A DNA stretch of 64,000 nt from positions 62,001-126,000 of the forward strand of contig JAGTRS010000006.1 of NCBI GenBank assembly GCA_018262195.1. The letters run 5' to 3'. The notes beneath the pieces were generated by a model. The model saw nothing but the letters and a program-made list of their open reading frames with translations. It had not been told where the DNA came from and did no database searches. The stretch is from Pseudomonadota bacterium. Its GTDB lineage: Bacteria > Pseudomonadota > Gammaproteobacteria > Burkholderiales > Rhodocyclaceae. Each line of letters begins with the position of its first letter. Within the stretch, counting starts at the first letter, position 1. Of the stretch, positions 33,276 through 44,423 are shown piece by piece. A program made the translations under genes and the position numbers.

Positions 33276-36173
33276 ATGAGCAAAATCGCCGAACAGCTTT
33301 CGCTGACAGACATCCCCGCAGCGCCTGAATTTTCCCCGCTGCCGGAACAGGAAATTTCAGGCGAAGTGCTGATCGAAAAGTACGCCAAGGGCAAGGAAAC
33401 CAACGTTCATGACGTGCGCCGTCGCGTTGCCTACGCACTGGCCCAGGTCGAACAGGAAGCTGATCGTGCTCACTGGGAAAGCAAGTTCCTGTGGGCTCAG
33501 GAAAACGGCTTCATTCCGGCCGGCCGCATCAATTCCGCCGCCGGTACCGATCTGCAAGCGACGCTGATCAACTGCTTCGTGCAGCCGGTTGGCGACTCCA
33601 TCGTCGAGAATACCGATGGCAAGCCCGGCATTTACACCGCGTTGGCCCAGGCCGCTGAAACCATGCGCCGCGGTGGCGGCGTCGGCTACGACTTCTCGTC
33701 CATCCGCCCGCAAGGCGCCCGCGTCAAGGGCACCCAATCGCGTGCTTCCGGCCCGGTTTCCTACATGCGTGTTTTCGACCGCTCCTGCGAAACCGTCGAA
33801 TCTGCCGGTGCCCGCCGCGGTGCGCAGATGGGCGTGCTGCGCTGTGACCATCCGGATATCGAGGAGTTCATCCACGCCAAGGACAAGGGCGACCTGACCA
33901 ACTTCAACATTTCCATCGGCGTCACCGACCCGTTCATGGAAGCCGTCGATGCTGACGGCGATGTCGAGCTGCTCCACCGTGCCGAGCCAAACGCCGACAT
34001 GCGCGCTGCCGGCGCCTACCAGCGTGAAGACGGCATCTGGGTCTACCGCAAGGTCCGCGCCCGCGACCTGTGGGACCAGGTGATGAAATCCACCTACGAC
34101 CACGCCGAGCCGGGCATCCTGTTCCTTGACCGCATGAACAAGGACAACAACCTCAATTACTGCGAAGTGATCGAGGCGACCAACCCCTGCGCCGAACAGC
34201 CGCTGCCGCCTTATGGTTGCTGCTGCCTGGGTTCGATCAACCTGACCCTTTACGTCAAGGACGCTTTCTCCGAGCAGGCCGAGTTCGATTTCGACGCCTT
34301 CGCCGAAGTCATTCGCATCTCGACCCGCATGCTCGACAACGTGCTTGACGCCACCCACTGGCCGCTTGAGCGCCAGCAGCAGGAAGCTGCCAACAAGCGT
34401 CGCGTCGGCCTCGGCTACACCGGTCTCGGCGATGCACTGGCCATGCTCCGGCTGCGCTACGACAAGCCGGAAGCGCGCGCCATGGCCGCCCGCATCAGCG
34501 AATTCATGCGCGACACCGCCTACCTGTACTCGGTCGAAATGGCCAAGGAACGCGGCGCCTTCCCGTTGTTCAATGCCGAACTCTACCTGTCCGGCGGCAA
34601 CTTCGCCTCCCGCCTGCCGGCCGACATCAAGGCCGAGATCCGCAAGCACGGCCTGCGCAACTCGCACCTGCTGTCCATCGCGCCAACCGGCACCATTTCG
34701 CTGGCCTTTGCCGACAATGCCTCGAACGGTATCGAACCGCCCTTCTCCTGGACCTACAACCGCAAGAAACGCATGCAGGACGGCACGATCAAGGAATACT
34801 CGGTCGAAGACTATGCCTGGCGCCTTTACAAGCACCGTGGTGGCGACGTTGCCAAGCTGCCGGAATACTTCGTCACTGCGCTGGAAATCTCGGCTCAGGC
34901 CCACAGCGACATGGTGGCTGCAGTTGCTCCGTTCATCGACACCTCGATCTCCAAGACGGTGAACGTACCGGGTGACTACCCTTACGCTGATTTCCAGGAT
35001 CTCTACATGAGCGCCTGGAAATCCGGCCTCAAGGGCCTGGCCACCTATCGCCCGAACAGCGTTCTCGGCTCTGTGCTTTCCGTGACCAGTGAGCCAGCCA
35101 AAACCGACGCGGCAGCCGATGCCAAGTCGCCACAGGATTTCGTCTCCGACGCCAACCGCCGCCTGTCGATCAAAAACCTGCCTGCCCCGGTGCTCGCCAG
35201 CCTGCGCTGGCCGGGCCGTCCGAACCTGCCGGAAGGCAACCTGTGCTGGACCTACATGCTTGACTCGCCGATCGGCAAGTTTGCCCTGTTCGTCGGCCAC
35301 GTAGAACCGGAAGGCAAGGCCTGGCCGTTCGAAGTCTGGGCCAACGGCCCTGCCGAACCGCGCGGCCTGGGTGCTGTCGCCAAGACGCTGTCCATGGACA
35401 TGCGCGCCAAAGATCACGGCTGGCTGGAAATGAAACTGGATGCTCTGTCCAAGACACCGGGCGACTCTTTCGAGATGCCGATGCCACCGCACGGTGAACG
35501 AAAGCGCGTACCCTCCGTCGTTTCCGCCATGGCCCAGGTCATCGCATGGCGTTGCGAGCAGCTCGGCGCCTTCAAGCACGAAGGCCCGACGCCGGTGAAG
35601 GACGCCCTGTTCAGCGCCAAGGAGCCAAAGACCGGCACCGATGGCACGCTGTCCTGGACGGTGGATATCAACAATCCTTCGACCGGCGAAGACTTCGTCC
35701 TCGGCCTCAAGGAAATCACCCTGCCGGACGGTGTTACCCGCCCCTACTCGATGTGGCTTTCGGGCAACTACCCGCGTGCCCTCGACGGCCTATCCAAGCT
35801 GCTGTCCCTCGACATGCGCGTTCTCGACCCGGCCTGGATTGGCATGAAGCTGCGCAAGCTGATTGACTACTCCGAGCCGCTCGGCGACTTCATGGCCTTC
35901 GTCCCGGGCTCACGCAAGCAGCAGACCTATCCCTCCACGGTCGCCTACATTGCCAACCTGATCATCCACCGCTACGCCATGCTCGGCATCCTTGATGAGG
36001 CCGGCTTCCCGCTGCAGCAGATGGGCATCCTCGAAGCGCCGGAAGACTCGACCAGCAACAAGGTGCTGCCGACCCAGGGCAAGTTGTGCGGCGAGTGCGG
36101 CAACCATACGATGATCCGTAAGGATGGGTGCGACTTCTGTACCGCTTGTGGCGCTGTTGGCACCTGCGGCTAA
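33276..36173 (+). CDS. nrdJ: Adenosylcobalamin-dependent ribonucleotide reductase, class II
   Basis: The ATG at 33276 has GAGGAG upstream and gives 965 residues. The reductase barrel has the first redox cysteine in LINCFVQP and [11 protein letters not shown]. The radical motif NPCAE has its Cys near residue 305, and [12 protein letters not shown] follows. The C terminus has four paired cysteines ([13 protein letters not shown]) for thiol exchange. Between about 635 and 915 are two related blocks, each with LxW, a MDMR/LDMR motif and a KLD/KLRKL segment, matching tandem TSCPD domains. It makes deoxynucleotides with or without oxygen using vitamin B12. The promoter has NrdR boxes. Confidence 0.95.
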   Translation: MSKIAEQLSLTDIPAAPEFSPLPEQEISGEVLIEKYAKGKETNVHDVRRRVAYALAQVEQEADRAHWESKFLWAQENGFIPAGRINSAAGTDLQATLINCFVQPVGDSIVENTDGKPGIYTALAQAAETMRRGGGVGYDFSSIRPQGARVKGTQSRASGPVSYMRVFDRSCETVESAGARRGAQMGVLRCDHPDIEEFIHAKDKGDLTNFNISIGVTDPFMEAVDADGDVELLHRAEPNADMRAAGAYQREDGIWVYRKVRARDLWDQVMKSTYDHAEPGILFLDRMNKDNNLNYCEVIEATNPCAEQPLPPYGCCCLGSINLTLYVKDAFSEQAEFDFDAFAEVIRISTRMLDNVLDATHWPLERQQQEAANKRRVGLGYTGLGDALAMLRLRYDKPEARAMAARISEFMRDTAYLYSVEMAKERGAFPLFNAELYLSGGNFASRLPADIKAEIRKHGLRNSHLLSIAPTGTISLAFADNASNGIEPPFSWTYNRKKRMQDGTIKEYSVEDYAWRLYKHRGGDVAKLPEYFVTALEISAQAHSDMVAAVAPFIDTSISKTVNVPGDYPYADFQDLYMSAWKSGLKGLATYRPNSVLGSVLSVTSEPAKTDAAADAKSPQDFVSDANRRLSIKNLPAPVLASLRWPGRPNLPEGNLCWTYMLDSPIGKFALFVGHVEPEGKAWPFEVWANGPAEPRGLGAVAKTLSMDMRAKDHGWLEMKLDALSKTPGDSFEMPMPPHGERKRVPSVVSAMAQVIAWRCEQLGAFKHEGPTPVKDALFSAKEPKTGTDGTLSWTVDINNPSTGEDFVLGLKEITLPDGVTRPYSMWLSGNYPRALDGLSKLLSLDMRVLDPAWIGMKLRKLIDYSEPLGDFMAFVPGSRKQQTYPSTVAYIANLIIHRYAMLGILDEAGFPLQQMGILEAPEDSTSNKVLPTQGKLCGECGNHTMIRKDGCDFCTACGAVGTCG

Positions 36174-36197
36174 AGATATAACCTAGCTTCAAACCAG

Positions 36198-36228
36198 AAG
36201 GCCCCGGAGATTCTCCGGGGCCTTTTTT
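36198..36228 (+). terminator. Rho-independent terminator after nrdJ
   Basis: AGGCCCCGGAGA, two loop bases and its exact reverse complement are followed by TTTTTT. This is a strong terminator for nrdJ, 25 bases past the stop codon. Confidence 0.93.
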
Positions 36229-36265
36229 CGTTGGGCAATGGGCCCACCATAAATATGTTTAATTT

Positions 36266-36808
36266 CTAGGGTCGATCTAGCCAGAACAACGAAGTAATGG
36301 TTTTTGCGTCGGTAATTCGTCCATCCCAAACCGCCTGCTTTGCTTCGGTGGGCGATAGTTCAATTACATCCAGGAACTCGTTGTGATCGAGTTCCTTTTC
36401 GCCAGCCAGATGCAGGCCACGAGCAGCGAAGATTTCGATACGCTCGTCGGAATAACCAATGCACGGGTGCATCACGCCAAGGTATTCCCATTCACTCGCG
36501 ACGTATCCAGTCTCTTCTTTCAGTTCGCGTCGGGCGGTGTTGATGATCGCTTCACCATGATCAATCTTGCCTGCGGGCAATTCGAGAAAGACCCGCCGTA
36601 ATGGATAACGGTATTGGCGCTCAAACAGCAGATTGCCATTGTCGAGAAATGCCAGGACAACGACAGCTCCCGGATGAACGATGTATTCGCGGATTGATTC
36701 CTTACCGTTCGGCAGCAGGACGAAATCCTTGCGCACGTTGAGCAAGGAGCCGCGGAAAACGGTCTCGGTTGAGACTTCCGATTCGATCAAGTGTGCATCA
36801 TGCGACAT
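36266..36808 (-). CDS. NUDIX hydrolase, ADP-ribose pyrophosphatase-like
   Basis: The start at 36808 (GTGGAG upstream) gives 180 residues. The NUDIX box is complete: GKIDHGEAIINTARRELKEE followed by TGYV, near residue 84, with the preceding FLELPAG typical of ADP-ribose hydrolases. It would split nucleoside diphosphate sugars such as ADP-ribose to AMP and sugar phosphate in the cytoplasm. It lies just beyond the nuo terminator on the same strand, so readthrough from nuo may contribute to its expression. Confidence 0.9.
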   Translation of the reverse strand: MSHDAHLIESEVSTETVFRGSLLNVRKDFVLLPNGKESIREYIVHPGAVVVLAFLDNGNLLFERQYRYPLRRVFLELPAGKIDHGEAIINTARRELKEETGYVASEWEYLGVMHPCIGYSDERIEIFAARGLHLAGEKELDHNEFLDVIELSPTEAKQAVWDGRITDAKTITSLFWLDRP

Positions 36809-36825
36809 GACAAACTCCACAAAGT

Positions 36826-36851
36826 AAAACGCCCCGGCTAGCGGGGCGTTC
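36826..36851 (-). terminator. Terminator of the nuo operon
   Basis: On the reverse strand AACGCCCCG-CTAGC-CGGGGCGTT is followed by TTAC and preceded by A-rich sequence. It is a stable hairpin 26 bases after the nuoN stop. The T-tract is short, so some readthrough into the NUDIX gene is possible. Confidence 0.75.
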
Positions 36852-36876
36852 TTTAAATCTTGTTTTCAGGCCAGCA

Positions 36877-38361
36877 TCAGAGCGAACGCAACAGCGCGTA
36901 GGCACAGAGCGACATGATCACCTGCGGGAAGATCCCGAGCAAGGCCACAGCCAGGCCATTGGCAGAAATCAGGATACGCATGTCCATTGGTGCGGTAAGC
37001 GGCGTTTCGTCAGCAGGTGCATCGAAGTACATCAGTTTGACAACACGCAGATAGTAGAACGCACCGATCAGAGAGAAGAGCACTGCCACAATGGCCAGCC
37101 ACATATACCCAGAACCTGCTGCAACAACTGCCTGCAGCACGGAGAACTTGGCAAAGAAGCCGATGAAGAATGGCACCCCGGCCATCGAGAACATCAACAT
37201 CAGCATGATGCCTGCAAACCATGGGCTGCGCTTGTTCAAACCCTTGTAGTCTTCGAGCTCTTCCGCTTCAAAGCCAGCGCGCGACATCATCAGGATCATG
37301 CCGAAGGTGCCAGCGCTCATCAGCACGTAGGAAATGACGTAGAACATCGACGAACTGTAGGCGTTGAGTGCATAACGGGCATCACCATCGACCACACCCG
37401 TCACGATGCCCAGCAGCATGAACCCCATGTGGGAGATGGCAGAATAGGCCAGCATGCGTTTCAGGTTGGTCTGGGCAATGGCAGCCAGATTACCTATGGC
37501 CATCGACAACACCGACAGAATGACCAACATGGCCTGCCAATCTGCAGCCATGGTAATCAGACCATTGACCAGGAGACGCATAACGATGGCAAATGCGGCA
37601 AGCTTGGGTGCAGATCCGATAAACAGGGTCACCGAAGTTGGGGCACCTTGATAGACGTCGGGAATCCACATGTGGAAGGGGACGACACCGAGCTTGAAGG
37701 CAAGGCCAGCGACCAGGAAGACCAGGCCGAAGACCAGCACCGACTTGTTCACACCGCCACCGTAGAGGCGCTCGGCGATGCCGGTGATTTCCAGCGTGCC
37801 GGTGGCACCATAGATCATCGACATGCCATAGAGCAGCAGCCCGGACGCCAGAGCACCGAGAACGAAGTACTTCATCGCGGCTTCGGTGGACGACACGGAA
37901 TCACGATTCATGGCGACCATGGCGTAGAGCGACAGGGATAGCAGCTCAAGGCCGATATAGATGGTCAGGAAATGATTGGCTGAGATCATGACCATCATGC
38001 CGAGCGTCGCGAACAGCGCCAGCACGTAGTACTCACCCTTGTTCATGGCTTCGCGATCAATCACGTATCCACGCGAGTAGAACATCACGATAACGACGGT
38101 CATGTACAGGAACAGCTTCAGCAGATCCGCCATCAGATCATCAACAAACATGTTGCTGAAGGTGTAGGTAATCTCACCAGTACTCGTGGCGAACTGGATC
38201 ACGGCGCAACCAACCAGAGTGAGCTGAGTCAGGATGAAAGTAACGGTGCGCCGGCTATCCTTGACCAGTAGATCGATCATCAGGATGGCCAGAGCCATCG
38301 TTGCCAAAAAGATTTCCGGCGCAGCGGGCAGAAGATTGGGGACAACAAAATTGTCGAACAT
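36877..38361 (-). CDS. nuoN: NADH-quinone oxidoreductase subunit N
   Basis: The 494-residue membrane subunit has about fourteen helices and the antiporter-like proton channel residues of NuoN/ND2. These include the lysine-bearing helix [20 protein letters not shown] and [19 protein letters not shown]. It is the last gene of the fourteen-gene complex I operon, 12 bases after nuoM. It forms one of three proton channels in the membrane arm. Confidence 0.96.
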   Translation of the reverse strand: MFDNFVVPNLLPAAPEIFLATMALAILMIDLLVKDSRRTVTFILTQLTLVGCAVIQFATSTGEITYTFSNMFVDDLMADLLKLFLYMTVVIVMFYSRGYVIDREAMNKGEYYVLALFATLGMMVMISANHFLTIYIGLELLSLSLYAMVAMNRDSVSSTEAAMKYFVLGALASGLLLYGMSMIYGATGTLEITGIAERLYGGGVNKSVLVFGLVFLVAGLAFKLGVVPFHMWIPDVYQGAPTSVTLFIGSAPKLAAFAIVMRLLVNGLITMAADWQAMLVILSVLSMAIGNLAAIAQTNLKRMLAYSAISHMGFMLLGIVTGVVDGDARYALNAYSSSMFYVISYVLMSAGTFGMILMMSRAGFEAEELEDYKGLNKRSPWFAGIMLMLMFSMAGVPFFIGFFAKFSVLQAVVAAGSGYMWLAIVAVLFSLIGAFYYLRVVKLMYFDAPADETPLTAPMDMRILISANGLAVALLGIFPQVIMSLCAYALLRSL

Positions 38362-38373
38362 GTCGGCTACCGT

Positions 38374-39858
38374 TTATTGAATCTTGCTGATGGCAACGTG
38401 ATGCAGCAGGTCGTTGACCGAGGCGTGCATGACTTCGGTGAAAGGCTGCGGATAAACGCCCATCCACAGCGTGGCGATAGCCAGCACTGCGAGGATGGCG
38501 AATTCACGCTTGTTGATATCGGTCAGTTCTTCCACGTGGTGATTGCCCACATCGCCGAAGATGACGCGCTTGTACATCCACAGCGAGTAGGCGGCGCCAA
38601 CGACCATTGAACTTGCCGCGGCAAAAGCCACCCAGAAGTTGAACTTGACGGCACCAAGGATGACCATGAATTCACCGACGAAACCGGAAGTGGCCGGCAA
38701 ACCGCAATTGGCCATGGTAAATAGCATGAACAGCGCCGCGAACTTTGGCATCTTGTTGACCACACCGCCGTAATCGGCGATCTGGCGGCTGTGTACTCGG
38801 TCGTACATGACACCGATACAGAAAAACATGGCGCCGGAGACGAAACCGTGGGAAACCATCTGGACCAGCGCGCCTTCAATCCCCATGGAACTGAACATGA
38901 AGAAACCCAGTGTCACGAAACCCATGTGAGCGATGGAGGAATAGGCCACCAGCTTCTTCATGTCTTCCTGAACCAGCGCGACAAAACCAATATAGACGAC
39001 AGCAATCAGAGACAGGGCAACCACGAGACCGGAGAGTTCATGCGAAGCATCCGGAGCGATGGGCAATGAGAACCGCAGGAAGCCATAGGCGCCAAGCTTG
39101 AGGGCGATGGCTGCCAGCACGATGGAACCGCCGGTAGGCGCCTCAACGTGAGCATCCGGCAACCAGGTATGCACCGGCCACATCGGCACCTTGACGGCAA
39201 AAGCAATCAGGAATGCGAGGAACAACCAGATCTGCGGACCAAGCGCGATCGGCAGTTTGTGCCATTCAAGAATGGAGAAGCTACCACCGGACTGAATGAA
39301 CAGATACATCAGTGCCAGCAGGAACAGCAAGGAACCGAACAACGTGTAAAGGAAGAACTTGAAAGCTGCGTAAACCCGGTTCGGGCCACCCCACACACCA
39401 ATGATCAAATACAGCGGAATCAGCGAGGCTTCGAAGAAGACATAGAACAACACGCCATCCAGCGAAGTGAAGATGCCGTTCATCAAACCGGACATGATCA
39501 GGAAGGCTGCGTTGTACTGGGCAACCTTGTTCTGGATCACTTCCCAACCGGCAGCGACTACGATGATGGTGATAAACGCATTCAGGACTACGAACAGCAT
39601 CGAAATGCCATCAACCCCGAGGTGATAGTTGATGTTGAAACGTGGTATCCAGGTCTTCAGTTCGACGAACTGCATGCCGCCGTTGGCAACATCAAAACCA
39701 GTCCAGAGCGGAATGGTGATCAAGAATGCGGCAACTGCGCCAACCAGGGAAAGCATCCGTGCCAGCGGTGCGTTCCGGTCACCACCGGTGGTGAGCACCA
39801 CCAGGCCGGCAATGATCGGAATCCAGATTGCGAGAGATAGCAACGGGTAAGTCGACAT
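38374..39858 (-). CDS. nuoM: NADH-quinone oxidoreductase subunit M
   Basis: The 494-residue antiporter-like subunit has about fourteen helices. Characteristic segments are FFEASLIPLYLIIGVWGG (key glutamate), AFAVKVPMWPVHTWLPDAHV and EDMKKLVAYSSIAHMGFV. It provides one proton channel of the membrane arm, between NuoL and NuoN. It lies 33 bases after nuoL and 12 before nuoN. Confidence 0.97.
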   Translation of the reverse strand: MSTYPLLSLAIWIPIIAGLVVLTTGGDRNAPLARMLSLVGAVAAFLITIPLWTGFDVANGGMQFVELKTWIPRFNINYHLGVDGISMLFVVLNAFITIIVVAAGWEVIQNKVAQYNAAFLIMSGLMNGIFTSLDGVLFYVFFEASLIPLYLIIGVWGGPNRVYAAFKFFLYTLFGSLLFLLALMYLFIQSGGSFSILEWHKLPIALGPQIWLFLAFLIAFAVKVPMWPVHTWLPDAHVEAPTGGSIVLAAIALKLGAYGFLRFSLPIAPDASHELSGLVVALSLIAVVYIGFVALVQEDMKKLVAYSSIAHMGFVTLGFFMFSSMGIEGALVQMVSHGFVSGAMFFCIGVMYDRVHSRQIADYGGVVNKMPKFAALFMLFTMANCGLPATSGFVGEFMVILGAVKFNFWVAFAAASSMVVGAAYSLWMYKRVIFGDVGNHHVEELTDINKREFAILAVLAIATLWMGVYPQPFTEVMHASVNDLLHHVAISKIQ

Positions 39859-39891
39859 GTTATTCCTTGCTTTTCTGCGAACTATTCACGA

Positions 39892-41937
39892 CTAGGCGCG
39901 GTTGATCCACAGGGTCATCAGCACAAAGACGCCAATGATCATGGTGAAAGCGTAGTGATAAACGTAACCGGTCTGGAACAGGCGGGTTACCGATGAAATC
40001 CATCCAACTACTTTGGCTGAGCCATTGACGATCAGACCGTCAATGATGGCAACGTCACCGCCACGCCAGAAGGCCTTGCCGAGCATGCGGGCACCACCTG
40101 CGAAAACGGCTTCATTGAACTTGTCAAAGTAGTACTTGTTCTCAAACAGCGTATAGATCGCCGAAAAACGACGCTGGATGGCGGCCGGGATATCCGGACG
40201 CTTCATGTAGAAGAACCACGAAACCACGACACCAGACAAGGCCAGGAAGAATGGCAGGCTAGTCAGCGAATGAACGCCCATGGCAACAGCACCATGGAAG
40301 TGTTCAGCTAGGTGCTCCATGGCGGGATGGGCGTGGTGGTCGACAAAGATCACACCCTTGAAGTAGTCGCCGAAGACCATCGGGCCAATTGCAATGAAAC
40401 CAATGACAACAGAGGGAATGGCCAGCAAAACCAGCGGCAGCGTGACGACCCAAGGAGTTTCATGGGGCTTCTGGCCAGGTGCCAGACCATGGTGATGATC
40501 GTGAGAGGCCTCTTCGTCATCATGATCACCGTGATGCTCATGATGGTGGGCATCATCAGCCTTGCCGAAACGCTCCTCGCCATGGAAGACCAGGAAGTAC
40601 ATGCGGAAGGAGTAAAAGGCGGTTACAAAAACGCCGGCCAACACCGCAAAGTAGGCGAATCCTGCACCCGGGATGCGCGATAGCGCCACAGCCTCGATGA
40701 TCGAATCCTTGGAGTAGAAGCCAGAGAGGAAAGGCGTGCCAATCAGGGCCAATGAACCGATCAAGGACGTAATCCAGGTAATCGGCATGTATTTACGCAG
40801 ACCACCCATGTTGCGGATGTCCTGATCGTGGTGCATGCCGATGATCACCGAACCGGCTGCAAGGAACAGCAGCGCCTTGAAGAAAGCATGCGTCATCAGG
40901 TGGAAGATCGCCACAGAGTAGGCGGAAGCACCAAGCGCGACAGTCATGTAGCCGAGCTGAGACAGGGTCGAATAAGCGACGACGCGCTTGATGTCGTTCT
41001 GGATGATGCCAAGGAAGCCCATGAACAGCGCGGTGATGGCGCCAATCACAATGACAAACGACAGCGCAGTTGTCGACAACTCGAACAGCGGCGACATACG
41101 GGAAACCATGAAGATACCTGCGGTCACCATCGTCGCTGCGTGAATCAGCGCTGAAATCGGCGTCGGGCCCTCCATCGAATCCGGCAGCCAAACGTGCAGC
41201 GGAACCTGAGCTGACTTGCCCATGGCACCGATGAACAGGCAGATGCAGGTTGCGGTCATCAGCGACACAGTTGCCCATTCGCGGCCAGCAAAAAGGTTAA
41301 TTGTGACGTTAGCCAGTTCTGGCGCTTTCTGGAACACAGTGGCGTAATCCAGCGAGCCAGTGTGGGCCAGTACCAATCCGATCCCGAGAATGAAGCCAAA
41401 GTCACCAACACGATTGACTAGAAAGGCCTTCATGTTGGCAAAAATCGCCGTCGGCCGGGTATACCAAAAACCGATAAGCAGGTAAGAGACCAGACCTACC
41501 GCTTCCCAACCGAAGAAGAGCTGCATGAAGTTGTTGCTCATCACCAGCATCAGCATGGAGAAGGTAAACAACGAGATGTAGCTGAAGAAGCGGTTGTAGC
41601 CGGGGTCTTCCTGCATGTAGCCGATAGTGTAGATATGAACCATCAACGAAACGAAGGTAACGACCAGCATCATCGTGGTGGTCAGCGTGTCGATCAGGAA
41701 ACCGACTTCGAACTTGTATTCGCCGCTGGTCAGCCAAGTGTAGACTGCACCGTTGTAGGTATGGCCGGCCTGAACATCCTTAAAGATGATAACCGAGGCA
41801 ATGAAGGCGATGGCAACACCAGCGATGGTCGCAGTATGAGCAACCCAACGCGGAATAACCCGACAGAACAGACCGGCGATCATGGCACCAATCAACGGGG
41901 CCAAGGGTACCAGCAGATAGAGTTTTTGCATTTCCAT
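39892..41937 (-). CDS. nuoL: NADH-quinone oxidoreductase subunit L
   Basis: The 681-residue distal proton-channel subunit has the typical FFGWEAVGLVSYLLIGFW and AMGKSAQVPLHVWLPDSMEG segments, and a C-terminal region forming the long lateral helix. Around residues 458-483 it carries a His/Asp/Glu-rich loop (HHHEHHGDHDDEEASHDHHH), a possible metal-binding insertion. It follows nuoK by two bases. Length is slightly above the usual 610-680 because of this loop. Confidence 0.97.
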   Translation of the reverse strand: MEMQKLYLLVPLAPLIGAMIAGLFCRVIPRWVAHTATIAGVAIAFIASVIIFKDVQAGHTYNGAVYTWLTSGEYKFEVGFLIDTLTTTMMLVVTFVSLMVHIYTIGYMQEDPGYNRFFSYISLFTFSMLMLVMSNNFMQLFFGWEAVGLVSYLLIGFWYTRPTAIFANMKAFLVNRVGDFGFILGIGLVLAHTGSLDYATVFQKAPELANVTINLFAGREWATVSLMTATCICLFIGAMGKSAQVPLHVWLPDSMEGPTPISALIHAATMVTAGIFMVSRMSPLFELSTTALSFVIVIGAITALFMGFLGIIQNDIKRVVAYSTLSQLGYMTVALGASAYSVAIFHLMTHAFFKALLFLAAGSVIIGMHHDQDIRNMGGLRKYMPITWITSLIGSLALIGTPFLSGFYSKDSIIEAVALSRIPGAGFAYFAVLAGVFVTAFYSFRMYFLVFHGEERFGKADDAHHHEHHGDHDDEEASHDHHHGLAPGQKPHETPWVVTLPLVLLAIPSVVIGFIAIGPMVFGDYFKGVIFVDHHAHPAMEHLAEHFHGAVAMGVHSLTSLPFFLALSGVVVSWFFYMKRPDIPAAIQRRFSAIYTLFENKYYFDKFNEAVFAGGARMLGKAFWRGGDVAIIDGLIVNGSAKVVGWISSVTRLFQTGYVYHYAFTMIIGVFVLMTLWINRA

Positions 41938-41939
41938 GT

Positions 41940-42251
41940 TTAACCCTTCAAGCTGCCCAGGTCATCCACATGGATGCTCTTGAGGTTGCGGAACAGCACG
42001 ATCAGGATGGCCAGACCAATCGCTGATTCAGCAGCAGCAACGGTCAGGATGAAGAAGACGAAAATCTGGCCGGAGAGATCCTGAAGATAGTGGGAAAAGG
42101 CCACGAAATTCATATTGACCGCAAGCAGCATCAATTCAATGGCCATCAGCAACACCAGCAAGTTCTTCCGGTTGAGGAAGATGCCGACGACGCTGATCGC
42201 GAACAGTATCGCGCCCAGAATCAGGAAATGGGAGAGAGTGAGATTTAGCAT
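41940..42251 (-). CDS. nuoK: NADH-quinone oxidoreductase subunit K
   Basis: The 103-residue protein has three helices with the conserved buried glutamates in [17 protein letters not shown] and [17 protein letters not shown]. It links the quinone-side module to the antiporter subunits. Length is standard, and it lies two bases before nuoL and 14 after nuoJ. Confidence 0.96.
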   Translation of the reverse strand: MLNLTLSHFLILGAILFAISVVGIFLNRKNLLVLLMAIELMLLAVNMNFVAFSHYLQDLSGQIFVFFILTVAAAESAIGLAILIVLFRNLKSIHVDDLGSLKG

Positions 42252-42265
42252 TATTTCCCCGGGGT

Positions 42266-42862
42266 TCAGTCTTTTTCAACCGGCATCTGCAGGACGCGCA
42301 TGCGATCCTTCGCCTTGACGAAGACCTGCTGATTCGGGTTGGTGTACTTGGACTTCTTCGGACCGCGGTGGGTCAGCACGATCGCCGCGATCATGCCAAC
42401 GAGCAGAATGATCGAAGCCAGCTCGAAGGGATAGACGTAGTCGGTAAACATCAAAGCACCGATACTCTTGGTATTCGATACACCAGCCGGTGTGAGTGCT
42501 TCGGCAGCAGGAATCTGGAAGTACTTGCTGCCAAGCACCAATCCCATTTCCATAACCATCAGCAAACCCAACAAAGCCCCAAGCGGAAGGTAATTCCAGA
42601 ACCCCTGACGAATGCGGTCAATATTGATATCGAGCATCATGACAACGAACAGGAAGAGCACCATAACCGCGCCAACATAGACAAGGATGATAGCGATTGC
42701 CAGAAACTCAGCCTGCAGCAATGCCCAGATGCCACCGCAGGTAAAGAAGGCAAGAATCAGATGCAAGGCTGCATGAACCGGGTTGCGCGCTGTGATCACC
42801 CGCAAGCTGGCGAAAACCAGAATCGCAGACAGAAAATAGAAAACGGCAGTTTGAAAATCCAT
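42266..42862 (-). CDS. nuoJ: NADH-quinone oxidoreductase subunit J
   Basis: The start at 42862 (AGGTG upstream) gives 198 residues with five helices. The N-terminal half shows NuoJ features [18 protein letters not shown] and [21 protein letters not shown]. The C-terminal tail is soluble and charged. It is part of the membrane arm next to NuoA and NuoK, 12 bases after nuoI. Confidence 0.95.
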   Translation of the reverse strand: MDFQTAVFYFLSAILVFASLRVITARNPVHAALHLILAFFTCGGIWALLQAEFLAIAIILVYVGAVMVLFLFVVMMLDINIDRIRQGFWNYLPLGALLGLLMVMEMGLVLGSKYFQIPAAEALTPAGVSNTKSIGALMFTDYVYPFELASIILLVGMIAAIVLTHRGPKKSKYTNPNQQVFVKAKDRMRVLQMPVEKD

Positions 42863-42874
42863 TGCTAGCACCTG

Positions 42875-43363
42875 TTATCGGTAAGAAGCATCAAGTTCGC
42901 GATCTTTTGCGATTTGATCTTCGTAGCGGTCGCCGTTTGCCAGCAACATCTGCTTGGTGTAGTACAAATCACCGCGCTTTTCGCCGTGGTATTCAAAAAT
43001 ACGCGTTTCGACCACCGCATCGACCGGACAGGCTTCTTCGCAAAATCCGCAGAAAATACATTTTGTGAGGTCAATATCGTAGCGCGTAGTGCGACGCGAA
43101 CCGTCGTCACGTGGTTCAGCCTCAATCGTAATCGCCAACGCAGGGCAGATTGCTTCGCACAGTTTGCAGGCGATGCAACGCTCTTCGCCGTTCGGATAGC
43201 GACGCAACGCATGAAGACCACGAAAACGGAAACTTTGCGGTGTCTTTTCTTCCGGATACTGGACGGTGATCTTGCGGGCAAAGAAATACTTGCCCGTCAC
43301 CGACATCCCCTTCAACAATTCCTTGAGGAAGAGGCTGTTGAAGATTTCCTTCATCGAACCCAT
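42875..43363 (-). CDS. nuoI: NADH-quinone oxidoreductase subunit I
   Basis: The 162-residue ferredoxin-like subunit has two [4Fe-4S] motifs, [12 protein letters not shown] and [12 protein letters not shown], that carry electrons through clusters N6a and N6b. A short amphipathic N terminus ([19 protein letters not shown]) docks it to the membrane. It lies between nuoH and nuoJ with ten- and twelve-base gaps. Confidence 0.97.
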   Translation of the reverse strand: MGSMKEIFNSLFLKELLKGMSVTGKYFFARKITVQYPEEKTPQSFRFRGLHALRRYPNGEERCIACKLCEAICPALAITIEAEPRDDGSRRTTRYDIDLTKCIFCGFCEEACPVDAVVETRIFEYHGEKRGDLYYTKQMLLANGDRYEDQIAKDRELDASYR

Positions 43364-43373
43364 TAGTCTCTCC

Positions 43374-44423
43374 TCACTTCCAGATATTCAATGGCGACAT
43401 CATCCAGACGCCGACAACAACCAGCCAGATCAGACAGATCGGCAAGAAAACCTTCCAGCCCAGACGCATCAGCTGGTCATAGCGGTAGCGCGGGAACGTC
43501 GCACGGAACCACAGAAAAAGGAAGAGGATGGCAGACATCTTGACAAACAGCCACAGAATGCCATCGGGCAGGAAACCAACCGGCGACAGCCAGCCACCCA
43601 AGAACAGGATGGAGGTCAGCGCGGAAACCAGGATCATGTTGGCATATTCAGCCAGGAAGAAGAGCGCGAACGCCATCCCGGAATATTCAACGTGGAAGCC
43701 TGCGACAATTTCGGACTCCCCTTCAGCAACGTCGAATGGAGCCCGGTTCAATTCAGCTGTACCGGAGATCAGATAGACGATGAACATCGGGAACAGGGGC
43801 AACCAATTCCAGGAAAGGAAACTTAGTCCCCAGCCGGCGAAACGTCCTTGATCTTGAACATTGACAATATCAACCAGATTCAGGCTATTCGACACCATCA
43901 GCACACAGATCAGCGAGAAGCCCATGGAGATTTCGTAGGAAACCATTTGGGCTGCCGAACGCATGGCACCGAGGAAAGCATACTTTGAGTTCGATGCCCA
44001 ACCGGACAGGATAATCCCGTACACACCCATCGAGGTGATAGCCATGATGTACAGCAGGCTGGCATCAATGTTGGCTACGACCAGAGAGTCAGTGAAGGGG
44101 ACCACAGCCCAAGCGGCCAGCGCGGGCGCTATCGCCAACATCGGGGCAATAATGAAAATTCCCTTGTTAGCCGTGCTCGGAACGATAATTTCCTTCAGCA
44201 GCAGCTTCAGGCCGTCAGCAATCGGCTGGATCAGACCCCACGGACCGACCCGGTTGGGACCGATACGCACCTGCATGTAACCGATGACCTTACGTTCAAA
44301 GTAAGTCAAATACGCAACGCCGAGCATCAGCGGAGCAACGATCAGGACGATTTTTAGAAGGGTCCAGACAGCAGGCCAAGCGCCGCCGAAAATCCCAAGT
44401 CCGAAGTTCATCAGTGCGTCCAT
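43374..44423 (-). CDS. nuoH: NADH-quinone oxidoreductase subunit H
   Basis: The 349-residue membrane subunit has about eight helices and the quinone-chamber segments [40 protein letters not shown] and [18 protein letters not shown]. These are highly conserved in NuoH/ND1. It begins directly at the nuoG stop codon. Confidence 0.97.
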   Translation of the reverse strand: MDALMNFGLGIFGGAWPAVWTLLKIVLIVAPLMLGVAYLTYFERKVIGYMQVRIGPNRVGPWGLIQPIADGLKLLLKEIIVPSTANKGIFIIAPMLAIAPALAAWAVVPFTDSLVVANIDASLLYIMAITSMGVYGIILSGWASNSKYAFLGAMRSAAQMVSYEISMGFSLICVLMVSNSLNLVDIVNVQDQGRFAGWGLSFLSWNWLPLFPMFIVYLISGTAELNRAPFDVAEGESEIVAGFHVEYSGMAFALFFLAEYANMILVSALTSILFLGGWLSPVGFLPDGILWLFVKMSAILFLFLWFRATFPRYRYDQLMRLGWKVFLPICLIWLVVVGVWMMSPLNIWK

